The notes beneath the pieces are model-generated. The model saw nothing but the letters and a program-made list of their open reading frames with translations. It did not search any database and had not been told where the DNA came from. A program made the position numbers and the translations under genes. A stretch of DNA of 64,000 nt from Granulicella sp. L46 (GTDB taxonomy: Bacteria; Acidobacteriota; Terriglobia; Terriglobales; Acidobacteriaceae). The first letter of the stretch is position 1; every line of letters starts with the position of its first letter. The stretch is from assembly GCF_009765785.1 (NCBI RefSeq), contig NZ_LMUT01000007.1, forward strand, positions 161,448 to 225,447, written 5' to 3'. This document shows, in pieces, positions 33,538-45,417 of the stretch.

Positions 33538-35526
33538 CTAACTAAAAAGAAACTCTTTCGTGCGGAGTTCTCTGACGATATCGCGAAGGTTCGCGGCTTT
33601 CTCGAATTCAAATTTCTTGGCGGCTTCCCTCATGTCGCTTTCTAGATTAGCGATATAACTATCCAATTCTGATTGAGAGCTAAACTCGGGAAGCGTAGCA
33701 TCCTGCTCTGTCAGATCTGCATAGTCCGCCTTGAGAACGGTCGCAAGCGAGTCATCAAGGCCACGAATGACGCTTTGCGGCGTGATGCCATGCTCCTCGT
33801 TATACGCAACTTGCTTTTCCCGACGCCGGTCAGTCTCGTCGATGGCACGGCGCATAGAATCTGTCATCTTGTCTGCGTACAGGATCGCGCGGCCTTCGAT
33901 GTGGCGTGCGGCGCGCCCAATTGTTTGGATTAGGGAGCCTTGGGAACGCAAGAATCCTTCCTTGTCGGCATCGAGGATTGCAACCAGGGATACTTCCGGA
34001 AGGTCAAGGCCCTCGCGCAAAAGATTGATACCGATTAGAACGTCATATTCTCCCTTTCTCAGGTCGCGCAGGAGCCGAATCCGCTCCAGCGTCTCGATCT
34101 CAGAATGCATATAACGGCAACGGACACCGACTTCGGTGTAATAGTTCGCGAGGTCCTCCGCCATACGTTTCGTCAGAGTTGTGACGAGCACACGCTGGTT
34201 TTTCTGGGCACGCTCACGAATCTCTGCCAATAGGTTGTCGATCTGACCTTTGATTGGACGAATTTCCACTTTAGGATCGACTAGACCTGTAGGGCGGATG
34301 ATCTGTTCAACAACAACCCCTGACGACTTCGTGAGTTCAAACGGGCCGGGCGTCGCCGATACATAGATAGTTTGCCCAACGCGAGTTTCGAATTCTTCAA
34401 ATCGCAGCGGCCGATTGTCCATCGCTGAGGGAAGACGGAACCCGTAATCCACGAGATTTTGCTTGCGCGATCGGTCGCCGTGCCACATGCCATGTAGTTG
34501 TGGCACGGTGACATGCGACTCGTCGATGAAAACGAGAAAATCACGCGGGAAGTAATCGAGCAATGTCGGAGGAGGCTCACCGGGGAGGCGACCGGAGAAG
34601 TGGCGAGAGTAATTCTCAATCCCGTGACAAAATCCGACCGACTTGATCATTTCCAAATCAAAGCGGGTGCGCTGATGAATACGTTGGGATTCGACGAGCC
34701 GTCCTTCTTTTTCGAGTTGAGCTTCCCAGTCAGTCAGTTCGGCCAGGATGCCATTGATCGCGGCGCTCTTGCGTTCCGGAAGAACAACATAATGACTCTT
34801 CGGATAAATGGGAAGGCGAGAATACTTCTGTTTGACGGTACCGAACAGCGGATCGATTTGTGAGAGCGAGTCAATCTCATCGCCGAATAGTTCAATGCGA
34901 AAAGCGTTTTCGTCATAGGTGGGATAAACCTCGATCACATCGCCACGCACACGGAAGGTTCCGCGACGGAAGTCGATGTCATTGCGTTCATAGAGGATTT
35001 CTACCAGACGGCGGGTGATGTCTTCTCGTTTGATCTTTTGCCCTTTTTCCAGCAAGAGCAGCATGCCGTAATACGCTTCTGGTGAACCCAGCCCATAGAT
35101 GCAAGAGACGGAGCTAACGATGATGGAGTCACGGCGTTCAAACAGACTGCGAGTAGCCGAGAGACGAAGCTTGTCGAGCTCGTCGTTTATGGTGGATTCC
35201 TTCTCGATGTAAAGATCGCCGGAAGGAATGTACGCTTCCGGCTGATAGTAATCGTAGTAGGAGACGAAGTACTCTACCGCGTTGTTGGGAAAGAATTGCT
35301 TGAACTCATGATAGAGCTGCGCTGCAAGCGTCTTATTGTGTGCCAGAATAAGTGCCGGGCGATTGAGCTCTGCGATAATCTTCGCCATTGTAAAGGTTTT
35401 ACCTGAGCCGGTGACGCCCAGCAGCACCTGGTCCTTCTCGCCGGCATGGAGTCCGGAGACGAGTTCCGCGATCGCACGTGGCTGGTCACCCTGGGGTTTG
35501 TATTCAGAGACGAGATGGAAGTCCAT
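33538..35526 (-). CDS. uvrB: UvrABC excinuclease subunit B
   Basis: The 662-residue UvrB has normal length when started at ATG 35526 ([19 protein letters not shown]). The longer frame up to 36006 is antisense to the histidine phosphatase gene and is rejected. Walker A is [10 protein letters not shown]. The beta-hairpin region [11 protein letters not shown], the helicase motifs FIDESHVT and [14 protein letters not shown] and QTIGRAAR, and the C-terminal UVR helices that bind UvrC ([18 protein letters not shown]) are all present. It loads onto damaged DNA in nucleotide excision repair. The start is only 30 bases from that of the divergent phosphatase gene. Confidence 0.98.
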   Translation of the reverse strand: MDFHLVSEYKPQGDQPRAIAELVSGLHAGEKDQVLLGVTGSGKTFTMAKIIAELNRPALILAHNKTLAAQLYHEFKQFFPNNAVEYFVSYYDYYQPEAYIPSGDLYIEKESTINDELDKLRLSATRSLFERRDSIIVSSVSCIYGLGSPEAYYGMLLLLEKGQKIKREDITRRLVEILYERNDIDFRRGTFRVRGDVIEVYPTYDENAFRIELFGDEIDSLSQIDPLFGTVKQKYSRLPIYPKSHYVVLPERKSAAINGILAELTDWEAQLEKEGRLVESQRIHQRTRFDLEMIKSVGFCHGIENYSRHFSGRLPGEPPPTLLDYFPRDFLVFIDESHVTVPQLHGMWHGDRSRKQNLVDYGFRLPSAMDNRPLRFEEFETRVGQTIYVSATPGPFELTKSSGVVVEQIIRPTGLVDPKVEIRPIKGQIDNLLAEIRERAQKNQRVLVTTLTKRMAEDLANYYTEVGVRCRYMHSEIETLERIRLLRDLRKGEYDVLIGINLLREGLDLPEVSLVAILDADKEGFLRSQGSLIQTIGRAARHIEGRAILYADKMTDSMRRAIDETDRRREKQVAYNEEHGITPQSVIRGLDDSLATVLKADYADLTEQDATLPEFSSQSELDSYIANLESDMREAAKKFEFEKAANLRDIVRELRTKEFLFS

Positions 35527-35556
35527 CCTTGTAGGATAGGGCAAGGGAGGGTGGAG

Positions 35557-36156
35557 ATGTCTGAAACGAACACAGAGCTTTGGCTGGTCCGACATGGGGA
35601 GACTGAATGGAGCCTCGACGGTCGACATACGAGCTGGACCGACATCCCGCTGACCAACCGCGGCCGTGAACGGGCCAAGTGGCTGCGCACGGTCATGTCG
35701 AACAAGAAGTTTGCCGCGGTGTTTGTCAGCCCTCGGCAAAGAGCTCGTGAGACTTGTGAGATAGCGGGTTTCGGAGATGTAGCCGTGATCGATGACAACC
35801 TTCAGGAGTGGAATTATGGCGAGAGTGAGGGGAAGACCACCCAGCAGATGCGGGAGTTGCACGGGCCGCAATGGAGTGTTTGGACCAGTCCGATTCTCGA
35901 CGGTGAAACGGTAGAACATGTGGGAGAGCGCGCGGATGAAATGATCCGTACGGCTTTGGCTGCTGTGCCATCCGGCGGAGCGGTTGCGCTTTTCGCGCAT
36001 GCTCACATCTTGAGGATTCTCGCGGCCCGCTGGATCGGATTACCTGCAGTGGGTGGCCAGTACTTCGGGCTCGGTACCGGGAGCATTAGTGTGGTGGGGT
36101 TTGAGCGCGAGACACGTGTTATCTCGCAATGGAACTATGTCGAGGAAACCAAGTAG
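35557..36156 (+). CDS. Histidine phosphatase family protein (phosphoglycerate mutase-like)
   Basis: The 199-residue protein starts at ATG 35557 after GGGAGGGTGGAG. The catalytic R12-H13-G14 motif (LVRHGETEW), [13 protein letters not shown], the acid residue in [11 protein letters not shown] and the second His in [10 protein letters not shown] are all present. Family members act on small phosphorylated molecules, and the exact substrate cannot be told. The second His is in a HAH context. It diverges from uvrB with a 30-base gap, so their promoters must overlap the opposite coding regions or each other. Confidence 0.92.
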   Translation: MSETNTELWLVRHGETEWSLDGRHTSWTDIPLTNRGRERAKWLRTVMSNKKFAAVFVSPRQRARETCEIAGFGDVAVIDDNLQEWNYGESEGKTTQQMRELHGPQWSVWTSPILDGETVEHVGERADEMIRTALAAVPSGGAVALFAHAHILRILAARWIGLPAVGGQYFGLGTGSISVVGFERETRVISQWNYVEETK

Positions 36157-36212
36157 ACGTATATCTCCAGGACCAAATCTGGGAATCCCATGCGGGGACG
36201 GAGTGTGAGGGG

Positions 36213-37013
36213 ATGGATTCGATCGTTGAACTGGAGCATGTGCACGTGGCTAGAGGAAATAATGTAGTTCTGCACGATCTCAGTCTTCGTATCGACCGTG
36301 GCGAGCATTTGGCAATCCTTGGACCCAACGGTTGCGGAAAATCCACGCTCCTGAAAACAATCACTTGCGAACTTTATCCGGTAGTGAGACCGGAGACAAG
36401 AGTTCGGATCATGGGACGAGAACGGTGGGATCTCACCGAGCTCAAGCGACGTATGGGCGTTGTTGCGGCAGAGTTGCCAGGTAGACAAACGCTATCGATC
36501 ACGGGGTTAGATGCGGTCCTCACGGGGTTCTTTTCTAGTTCAACCTTATGGCCAAATTTAGCCGTCACTGATCGTATGCGCGAGCGCGCGGAAGACATTC
36601 TGATCCAGATAAATGCTGAAAGCCTCAGAGGCACCCCGGTAGGAGAGATGTCCGCAGGCCAGCAGCGACGCATCATGATTGGGCGCGCCATGGCTGGAAC
36701 TTCCTCAAATGACTTGGATGGTAGCGTGCAGATGCTGTTGCTGGATGAGCCCTCGAACGCCCTGGACCTAACTGCTCAACAGGATCTGCGGGAGATGTTG
36801 CGCACACTGGCCCAGCGAGGTACAGCCATTCTTCTGATCACACATCACATTGCCGATATCTTGCCCGAGATCGGTCGTATCGTGATGATGAATGCTGGCC
36901 ACATCGTTGCGGACGGGAGCAAAGAGGACCTCCTCACAGCCCAACATTTGGGGACTCTATTTGGGCGCGAGATCGCACTCACCGAACGTGATGGGTACTG
37001 GAATGCTTGGTGA
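36213..37013 (+). CDS. ABC transporter ATP-binding protein (ModF/COG1119-like)
   Basis: The 266-residue ATPase has Walker A GPNGCGKST (37-45), signature MSAGQQRR (a variant of LSGGQ), Walker B MLLLDEPSNALD and switch His in LLITHHIAD. ATG 36213 follows GAGGGG closely. The longer frame from 36129 overlaps the phosphatase gene. The pattern RERWDLTELKRRMGVV and its single domain resemble COG1119, near the molybdenum-type ModF proteins. No permease or binding protein is adjacent. It converges on argA with 6 bases between stops. Confidence 0.88.
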   Translation: MDSIVELEHVHVARGNNVVLHDLSLRIDRGEHLAILGPNGCGKSTLLKTITCELYPVVRPETRVRIMGRERWDLTELKRRMGVVAAELPGRQTLSITGLDAVLTGFFSSSTLWPNLAVTDRMRERAEDILIQINAESLRGTPVGEMSAGQQRRIMIGRAMAGTSSNDLDGSVQMLLLDEPSNALDLTAQQDLREMLRTLAQRGTAILLITHHIADILPEIGRIVMMNAGHIVADGSKEDLLTAQHLGTLFGREIALTERDGYWNAW

Positions 37014-37019
37014 AAGGAT

Positions 37020-37571
37020 TTATCTTCCCGTGCCTGTAGAACTCAGCTGCAGCGTGACCAACTCAGGTCGTTGAATCTTGCTAGGACCAAGCACCGCAAC
37101 CTTGGGAAGAGGTCCGCGGACCATTGCAACTTCATCACAGGCATAAAGTCTCGGACAGGTCTGGCAATCTTTATAGATTTTATCTGGCATTGCATCGCGT
37201 TCAGCGACGCGAAAACCGAAGTGCTCAAAGAAGTCGGGGATTCTTGTAAACAAACATACAGAGAGGACCGCGTGCTGTTCGGCTTCTTCGACGAGGGCTT
37301 TGAGGAGCAATCCTCCGGCACCCTGTCCCTTTGCTTCGGGCTTCATGACAATGGATCGGACTTCAGCTAGATGGGGACCGTACAGGTGAAGCGCACCGCA
37401 CCCCAGGAACTCGCCTTCGCTGGTTTCAGCGACAGTGAAGTCGCGAATATTCTCGCAAATTTCAGCATAGCTGCGTTGCAAAAGCGTGCCATCTCCGGAT
37501 AGCGAATTCACGAGATCAAAGATGTTACGAGCATCCTGAAGGCGAGCCTTATGTATGCGGATTTCAGGCAT
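37020..37571 (-). CDS. argA: GNAT N-acetyltransferase, short ArgA-type (N-acetylglutamate synthase)
   Basis: The 183-residue GNAT protein has the fold signatures EVRSIVMKPEAKGQGAGGLL (acetyl-CoA loop) and IPDFFEHFGFRV. It ends its core with KDCQTCPRLYACDEVAM, whose Cys residues are typical of the short ArgA type that also occurs fused to ArgH in some bacteria. A 25-residue tail follows. The start ATG overlaps the argH stop by eight bases (ATGCCTGA), so the two are coupled. As last gene of the arginine operon it likely makes N-acetylglutamate, the first step of the pathway. Confidence 0.85.
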   Translation of the reverse strand: MPEIRIHKARLQDARNIFDLVNSLSGDGTLLQRSYAEICENIRDFTVAETSEGEFLGCGALHLYGPHLAEVRSIVMKPEAKGQGAGGLLLKALVEEAEQHAVLSVCLFTRIPDFFEHFGFRVAERDAMPDKIYKDCQTCPRLYACDEVAMVRGPLPKVAVLGPSKIQRPELVTLQLSSTGTGR

Positions 37572-39066
37572 GAGGGGCCTCCGCAACGGATGTTCTGCCA
37601 GGATGAGTGCGCTTCTTCGCGCGTTCGCCTGCACGTAGGAGAGCTTGCTGGACCTGAGCGGTTGCCGTTCCTCCGATGACATTGTGGCAATCGATCGTAG
37701 CCTGCAATGCAATTGCATGGCGGAAGTCCGGTCCGAACTCTGGGCTGAATGATTCAAGATCGTCCTGCGAAAGCTCATCGAGCTCGACGCCCTTTTCAAG
37801 GGCAAAGCGAACTGCGTTTCCGACGATCTCGTGTGCCTTTCGGAATGGAACACCTTTGTGCGTGAGATAAGTTGCAGCGGCCATTGCGTTTAGATAGCCA
37901 GACGTTGCCGCAAGTTTCATCGTGTCAAGGCGGAACCTCAATGCTTTTGTGAAGGATGGCAACACACTGAGTATTCCGGCGATCGTATCTGCTGCGTCGA
38001 AGACCGGCTCCTGGCCTTCTTGAAGGTCCTTGTTATAAGCCAGGGGCAAGCCTTTAACAATTATGGTGAGCGTAGTCGCTGCACCGGCCAGGCGTCCACA
38101 TTTGCCGCGAAGAAGCTCGGTCAAGTCAGGATTCTTCTTCTGCGGCATGGCGCTTGAACCGGTAGAGAACCGCTCCGGTAGATCAATAAAGCCAAATTCA
38201 GCGGTGGAATAGAGCGTGAGTTCCTCGGCAAAACGCGAAATGTGCAAACCCAAAATGCATAGACACTGAGTGAACTCGATTGCAAAGTCGCGGTCGCTCG
38301 TCGCATCCATACTATTGGGAGTGGGCGCTTCGAACTTTAGCGCTGCGGCCGCGATATTGCGGTCGAGAGTGAGCGTAGCGCCAGCTACCGCTCCCGAGCC
38401 GAGGGGGCAGAAGTTCATGCGTGCGCGGGCATCCAACAGGCGGGAGTGGTCTCGTTCCGCCATGCTGACATACGCAAGCAGCCAGTGGGCAATCAGTACC
38501 GGCTCTGCGCGTTGAAGGTGCGTATAGCTGGGCATTACAGCAGTTCCTGCCGATTCGGCGAGGGAAATCAGTGCGTCGATCCAACGCTCCAGACCTCGAA
38601 GCGTTGAATCGATACTTTCGCGTACGAACAGCCGCATGTCCGTTGCGATCTGTTCGTTCCGGCTGCGGCCAGTGTGTAGCTTGAGAGCCAACGTTCCAAG
38701 CTCTTTGGTTAGCTCGAGCTCAACAAAATGGTGAATGTCCTCCGCTTGCGGGGCGGACGCGACGATGGCCGCACCAATCTGCTCGTCGGAGGTTTCGTAA
38801 TCGATCTGGCCACTGGTGGCAGAGATTCTGTTAGACCAGTTGATTGCCCGCTCGCCGACACGGGTCAGGCCCGCGAGTGTTCTGTCTAATTCGTCCGGCG
38901 TAAGGATGCCAGCTGCTGCAATCGTCTGCGCGTGCGCTTTGCTCGCAGCAACTTCCTGCGGCAGAAGCCGCCAGTCAAAAGGAAAGCTGCGCTGCCATTG
39001 TTCAAAGGTGCGGTCGAGTGGCTCGCGAAAACGCCCTGACCACATCTTGATGGGATCATTGGACAT
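37564..39066 (-). CDS. argH: Argininosuccinate lyase
   Basis: The 500-residue enzyme belongs to the fumarase/aspartase superfamily. It starts MWSGRF-like (KMWSGRFREPLD). HTGRSRNEQIATD and the signature loop GSSAMPQKKNPD are intact; the latter holds the catalytic Ser. It splits argininosuccinate into arginine and fumarate, the last step of the pathway. The C-terminus carries an extra basic/Ala tail. It overlaps argA by 8 bases and is 87 bases after argG, the largest gap in the operon. Confidence 0.98.
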   Translation of the reverse strand: MSNDPIKMWSGRFREPLDRTFEQWQRSFPFDWRLLPQEVAASKAHAQTIAAAGILTPDELDRTLAGLTRVGERAINWSNRISATSGQIDYETSDEQIGAAIVASAPQAEDIHHFVELELTKELGTLALKLHTGRSRNEQIATDMRLFVRESIDSTLRGLERWIDALISLAESAGTAVMPSYTHLQRAEPVLIAHWLLAYVSMAERDHSRLLDARARMNFCPLGSGAVAGATLTLDRNIAAAALKFEAPTPNSMDATSDRDFAIEFTQCLCILGLHISRFAEELTLYSTAEFGFIDLPERFSTGSSAMPQKKNPDLTELLRGKCGRLAGAATTLTIIVKGLPLAYNKDLQEGQEPVFDAADTIAGILSVLPSFTKALRFRLDTMKLAATSGYLNAMAAATYLTHKGVPFRKAHEIVGNAVRFALEKGVELDELSQDDLESFSPEFGPDFRHAIALQATIDCHNVIGGTATAQVQQALLRAGERAKKRTHPGRTSVAEAPHA

Positions 39067-39153
39067 TGTCTGAAGCGTACCTCGTTGTAGTCACGAAACG
39101 TTTGCGGCGGATTGCCCGGGTATCGAATTTACCAAGCCCACTATGCATCGCAG

Positions 39154-41610
<2,457 letters not shown>

Positions 41611-41618
<8 letters not shown>

Positions 41619-42888
41619 TGATAGGTTCTCCTGCTAGTACCCTGCCATCGGATGGTTTTGCAGGGGTGTGGATCGCAAGCAATTCGTCCAGGGCACCTAT
41701 CGCCTGATCAACATGATCACGTGTGATTAGGAATGGTGGTAAAAAACGCAGCACAGTCTCATGCGTTCTGTTCAGTAAAATGCCTTGATTCATCATGCCT
41801 GCCAGGATTGCTTTCGCAAGGATGTCTGAATCCAGTTCGACTCCGATCATCAAGCCGAAGCCGCGCACGTCGACGATCAAGGAATGCCTTGCTTGCAAAT
41901 CGCGGAGACGGCTGACGAAGTATTCCCCGGTGGATGCATTCCGATCAAGCAACATCGAGTGTTTGATTTCGTCAATTACGGCAATCGCCACGGCGCAGGC
42001 CAAAGGATTGCCGCCAAAGGTCGTGCCATGCATACCTGGAGTGAATGCGCGTGCGGCCTCTTCGGTGCAGAGCATCGCTCCAATGGGAATGCCTCCAGCC
42101 AGCGGTTTGGCGAGGGTGGTTACATCCGGTTGAATCCCATAGTGCTGGTAGGCGCACCACTTACCCGTCCTTCCCATGCCGCTCTGTATTTCGTCCAGTA
42201 GCAGCAAAGCGCCGGTCGAGTCGCACAATGCCCGGGCGGCCGCGAGAAACTCTTGCGAGACCGGGTTGATACCCCCTTCGCCTTGGATTGTCTCGATCGC
42301 AATGGCACACACGTCGTTCGAAAACGCAGCTTTCAGTGCTGATACGTCATCGAACGGAACGAACTCAACATCTGGCATGACCGGAGCAAACGGTTCGCGA
42401 TATTTCAGCTTGTGCGTCGTCGCCACGGATCCCATGGTGCGGCCATGAAAGCTGTGCTCGAGCGCGAGGAATTTCGTTCCGAGAGGCTTGCCTTCGGAAC
42501 TCAAAAGGCCTGCATGTGCGCGCGCGAGCTTGAGCGCAGCTTCCCACGCTTCCGTACCGCTATTGCATAGAAAAACCCGATCCAGACCAGTAATTTCCGT
42601 AAGACGCATCGCTAGTTCAGCGGTGCCTTGATGAAAGAACAGATTGGAAGTATGTAGAAGTTTCTGACTTTGTTCGGCGATGGCATTAGTGATGACCGGA
42701 TGGTTATAACCGAGTGCGCAGACACCTATACCGCTGAGGAGATCAAGATAATCATTGCCGTCTTCATCGCGCAGATACACGCCTTCGCCTGAAACAAAAA
42801 GCAATGGATTGCGTTCGTAGGTCTGAACCAGCAGCTTGGCTTCTGCAGTTTGAAGATCCTTTAGGCTGCTCTCAAGATTCGATATCAT
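41611..42888 (-). CDS. argD: Acetylornithine aminotransferase
   Basis: The 425-residue class III PLP enzyme has FLCNSGTEAWEAALKLAR, LLLDEIQSGMGRTG and TTLAKPLAGGIPIGAM, whose Lys binds PLP. HGTTFGGNPLACAVA is also typical. It converts N-acetylglutamate semialdehyde to N-acetylornithine and may also serve lysine synthesis. It overlaps argB by 4 bases (ATGA) and argF by 8. Confidence 0.96.
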
Positions 42889-43667
42889 GCGACCATCACC
42901 TCCGTACCGTCATTAACGCGTGAACTAATCAGATCTGGAAGGACGGAAGCAGACTCCGCGGGAAGGATGCGAACACGCTTGACACCATGGATCAAAGCTT
43001 CCTTGCACGCGTTGAGCTTGGGCAGCATCCCACCCGAGACGACAGCTTGCGCTTCGAGTTCCGGGATCTGCTTGAGCGAGAGCCAGCGCATCACGTTACC
43101 ATCTGCTCCTTTGACTCCCGGGACGTCCGTAAGAAAGACGAGAGCATCCGCCTTCGTCGCCACTGCGCATGCAGAAGCCATTTCATCCGCGTTGATGTTG
43201 TAGTATTCGCCGTCAAAACCAAGTGCGATGGAAGAAATCACCGGAATAGCTCCCATCGTCCAGATAGCATCCAGCCATTTAGTGTCCGTTGCGGCAATCT
43301 CACCGACATATCCAAGGTCAGGCGTCGTTTTCTTCTTCCGCGCGCGAAATACGTGGCCATCGCCCCCCGTAAGTCCCATCGCTGCCTGACCGCACTTGTC
43401 GAGTGCTGCCACGAGAGACTTGTTCACGCGGCCTCCCAAAACCATGAGAGCGGCATCACGCGTCTCGGCGTCCGTAACGCGGAGCCCTGCAACGAACTCG
43501 CTCGTCTTACCCATCTGCGCAAGCACCCGGGTGAGTTGAACTCCGCCGCCATGAACCAGAGCAACTTTGTGGCCGTCCTTGGCTAGTTCGGCAATGGCCC
43601 GAGCACAACGGTGCAGCAACTCTGGGTTTTCCAGGGCCGCCCCGCCGAGCTTTACTACAAACTTCAT
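42885..43667 (-). CDS. argB: Acetylglutamate kinase
   Basis: The 260-residue amino-acid kinase begins MKFVVKLGGAALENP with the phosphate-binding GG. LVHGGGVQLTRVL and the substrate loop YYNINADEMASACA are present. It phosphorylates N-acetylglutamate. The N-terminal helix typical of arginine-inhibited hexameric forms is missing, so this short form is probably a dimer that is less sensitive to arginine; that is an inference from length. It overlaps argC and argD by 4 bases each. Confidence 0.96.
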   Translation of the reverse strand: MKFVVKLGGAALENPELLHRCARAIAELAKDGHKVALVHGGGVQLTRVLAQMGKTSEFVAGLRVTDAETRDAALMVLGGRVNKSLVAALDKCGQAAMGLTGGDGHVFRARKKKTTPDLGYVGEIAATDTKWLDAIWTMGAIPVISSIALGFDGEYYNINADEMASACAVATKADALVFLTDVPGVKGADGNVMRWLSLKQIPELEAQAVVSGGMLPKLNACKEALIHGVKRVRILPAESASVLPDLISSRVNDGTEVMVA

Positions 43668-44740
43668 AGGAGACCCTCCGCCTCATGCCATCCAGCCATA
43701 AGATTCATATTCTGCACCGCCTGAGAGGCTGCGCCCTTCAATAGATTGTCAAGACATGAGATCAAGACCAGCCTTTTGCCGTCAGGAGCGAGTTGGAAAC
43801 CAACATCACAGAAATTCGTCCGCACAACATACTGAATCTGAGGAAGTTGCGGTGAACGCCGGACCCTGACGAGTGGAGCGTCAAAATAAAACTGGTCAAA
43901 AACAGATTGGACCTCCGCGCGATCAGAATGCTTATTCAGCCGCACATAGATTGTTGACAGAATCCCCCTGGGAATGGGTAGCAGGTGCGGAGTGAACTGG
44001 ATCTGATCTTCCGCGAGGTTGAGTTGCTCAAGCAGTTCGCCGGTATGACGGTGGCCGAACACAGCATATGCAGAGAGATTGTCCGCGGCATGCATGAAAC
44101 TGTTCGTCGGAACCAATGCTTTACCGGCGCCACTGACCCCAGACTTTGCATCGCAGATAATCCCATGGTCGAGATCGATTAAGTTGGCGCGCACGAGAGG
44201 GGCCAGCGCAAGGATGATGGAAGTGGAATAACAACCTGGGTTTGCGACCAACCGTGCCGCTTTAATAGCGGGTCCGTGAAGCTCGGGAGATCCGTACACG
44301 GCTTCAGCCTGTAACTCGGCGGTCACGGCCGGATCCGCATCCTCAAGCTTGTAGACGGCACGGAGTGTGTCCGAGTGAAGACGCCATGCTCCACTAAGGT
44401 CGATGACTCGCATCCCGTGACCAATCGCATCGGGTACCCAGGCGCGAGATTGCTCGTGGGGTGTCGCGAGAAAAAGGATGTCGATCGATTCTCTCTCCAA
44501 CTGTTTCCAATCAAAAGCCGACACGCGCAACTCGTCCGCGAAGGGAAGCCCGGAAAGCTCGGGGTGAAGTTGGGTTAAGGCAGCTGGATGCGCATCAGGC
44601 TCGCCCATACGCCCGAGAAAGACCGGTGGAGTACTTATCAGCTGTGGATGACGCAGCAGTAAGCGTGCGAGCTCGCCGCCAGCGTACCCACTGACGCCCA
44701 CCACTGCGGTGCGGAGTAAACGGTTCACGGAGTTAGGCAA
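43664..44740 (-). CDS. argC: N-acetyl-gamma-glutamyl-phosphate reductase
   Basis: The 358-residue reductase has the NADP-binding start VVGVSGYAGGELARLLL and the catalytic Cys in VANPGCYSTS. DAKSGVSGAGK and HRHTGELLEQL are also typical. The likely start is TTG 44740, with GAGG seven bases upstream and 8 bases of overlap with the argR stop; GTG 44728 is the alternative. It makes N-acetylglutamate semialdehyde. Confidence 0.96.
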   Translation of the reverse strand: MPNSVNRLLRTAVVGVSGYAGGELARLLLRHPQLISTPPVFLGRMGEPDAHPAALTQLHPELSGLPFADELRVSAFDWKQLERESIDILFLATPHEQSRAWVPDAIGHGMRVIDLSGAWRLHSDTLRAVYKLEDADPAVTAELQAEAVYGSPELHGPAIKAARLVANPGCYSTSIILALAPLVRANLIDLDHGIICDAKSGVSGAGKALVPTNSFMHAADNLSAYAVFGHRHTGELLEQLNLAEDQIQFTPHLLPIPRGILSTIYVRLNKHSDRAEVQSVFDQFYFDAPLVRVRRSPQLPQIQYVVRTNFCDVGFQLAPDGKRLVLISCLDNLLKGAASQAVQNMNLMAGWHEAEGLL

Positions 44741-45170
44741 TGTAGGCCTCGATTCGGCTCCTCAGCACCTCTGCTCTACGATTGTCCGGACAGATGATCA
44801 ATACCGTGTTATCGCCGGCAATGGTGCCAACAACCTCTTCCCAATCCTCGGAATCAATGCTTGCAGCCACCGGCTGGGCGCCTCCCATCGTGGTTAGGAC
44901 GATGAGCAGGTTCTGCGCCTGACGCACTTCGAGCCCGAAGTCTTGCAGCACACTGGCGATCTCCGGAAGATCGTCCTCTCCGTCCTGAACAACGGGCAGA
45001 GCATAACCCGTTGGGCCCTTCATTAGTTTCAATTCACGGATGTCGCGAGAAAGGGTCGCCTGCGTGACGTGGATACCGCGGCCGGCTAGCTTGCGCCGTA
45101 GTTCATCCTGATTGGTGACGGTCGTCTTCACCAGGAGTTCTCGAATCGCACTATGCCGCTGACTTTTCAT
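44733..45170 (-). CDS. argR: Arginine repressor ArgR
   Basis: The 145-residue protein has an N-terminal winged helix (TNQDELRRKLAGRGIHVTQA, then TLSRDIRELKL) and a C-terminal hexamer-forming, arginine-binding domain (NLLIVLTTMGGAQPVAASID; EVVGTIAGDNTVLIICPD, with the GT-GDNT signature). It is the first gene of the arginine operon and thus likely represses its own operon. Two ARG-box-like palindromes lie upstream at 45259-45297. ATG 45170 is chosen; TTG 45179 would add three residues. Confidence 0.96.
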   Translation of the reverse strand: MKSQRHSAIRELLVKTTVTNQDELRRKLAGRGIHVTQATLSRDIRELKLMKGPTGYALPVVQDGEDDLPEIASVLQDFGLEVRQAQNLLIVLTTMGGAQPVAASIDSEDWEEVVGTIAGDNTVLIICPDNRRAEVLRSRIEAYIA

Positions 45171-45194
45171 ACAGTCCAATTCACTTGAAGACCG

Positions 45195-45275
45195 CTACGC
45201 CACTCGTATACCGCGTCCTGAAAGCACGAAAAAACGTGACGCACGGAGCGTCACGCCCTTCGCATAAAAATCCAT
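45195..45275 (-). CDS. Possible leader peptide of the arginine operon (speculative)
   Basis: A 26-codon frame, M-D-F-Y-A-K-G-V-T-L-R-A-S-R..., starts at ATG 45275-45273 and stops at TAG 45197-45195. It holds four Arg codons and runs through the terminator hairpin. A second, tiny frame inside it (45265-45251) reads Met-Arg-Arg-Ala-stop, with GGA seven bases upstream. Neither has a strong ribosome binding site, and the predicted transcript start is close to 45275. Real translation is unproven. Confidence 0.2.
   Translation of the reverse strand: MDFYAKGVTLRASRFFVLSGRGIRVA
45229..45255 (-). terminator. Intrinsic terminator in the arginine-operon leader
   Basis: On the minus strand, CGTGACGC (45255-45248), loop TCCGT and GCGTCACG (45242-45235) form a perfect 8-bp stem followed directly by TTTTTT (45234-45229). 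It lies about 20 bases after the predicted transcription start and 58 bases before argR. No minus-strand gene lies upstream, so a terminator here suggests attenuation. Confidence 0.7.
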
Positions 45276-45297
45276 AAATCATGTATAAATATACACA
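45259..45297. promoter_or_regulatory. Pair of ARG-box-like operators for ArgR
   Basis: Box A, 45261-45274 (CGCATAAAAATCCA), and box B, 45282-45295 (TGTATAAATATACA, a perfect palindrome), fit TGNAT-W4-ATNCA, box A with one mismatch at its outer base. As 18-bp boxes (45259-45276 and 45280-45297) they are separated by exactly 3 bp, which is the spacing known for ArgR hexamer binding in E. coli. Box B covers the predicted -10 of the arg promoter. Confidence 0.75.
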
Positions 45298-45310
45298 CAT
45301 GTGCTGTCAA
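45282..45310 (-). promoter_or_regulatory. Predicted sigma-70 promoter of the arginine operon
   Basis: On the minus strand a perfect TTGACA (45310-45305) is followed by a 17-base spacer and TATACA (45287-45282). Transcription would start near 45275. The -10 lies wholly within ARG box B, so bound ArgR would block RNA polymerase. Confidence 0.65.
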
Positions 45311-45417
45311 GGTGGAAGCGTAATCACTTTGTAGCCACAAAAGTAGTGTACAGGTCGCCGGTGGCAATTCGCCTGTTTGTGGGCTATGTCCGTGCGGAAA
45401 TGGAAGTATATTGAACT

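Noticed and set aside
35527..36006. 160-residue N-terminal extension of UvrB
   Set aside because: It lies antisense to the histidine phosphatase gene; normal UvrB length and start are obtained from ATG 35526.
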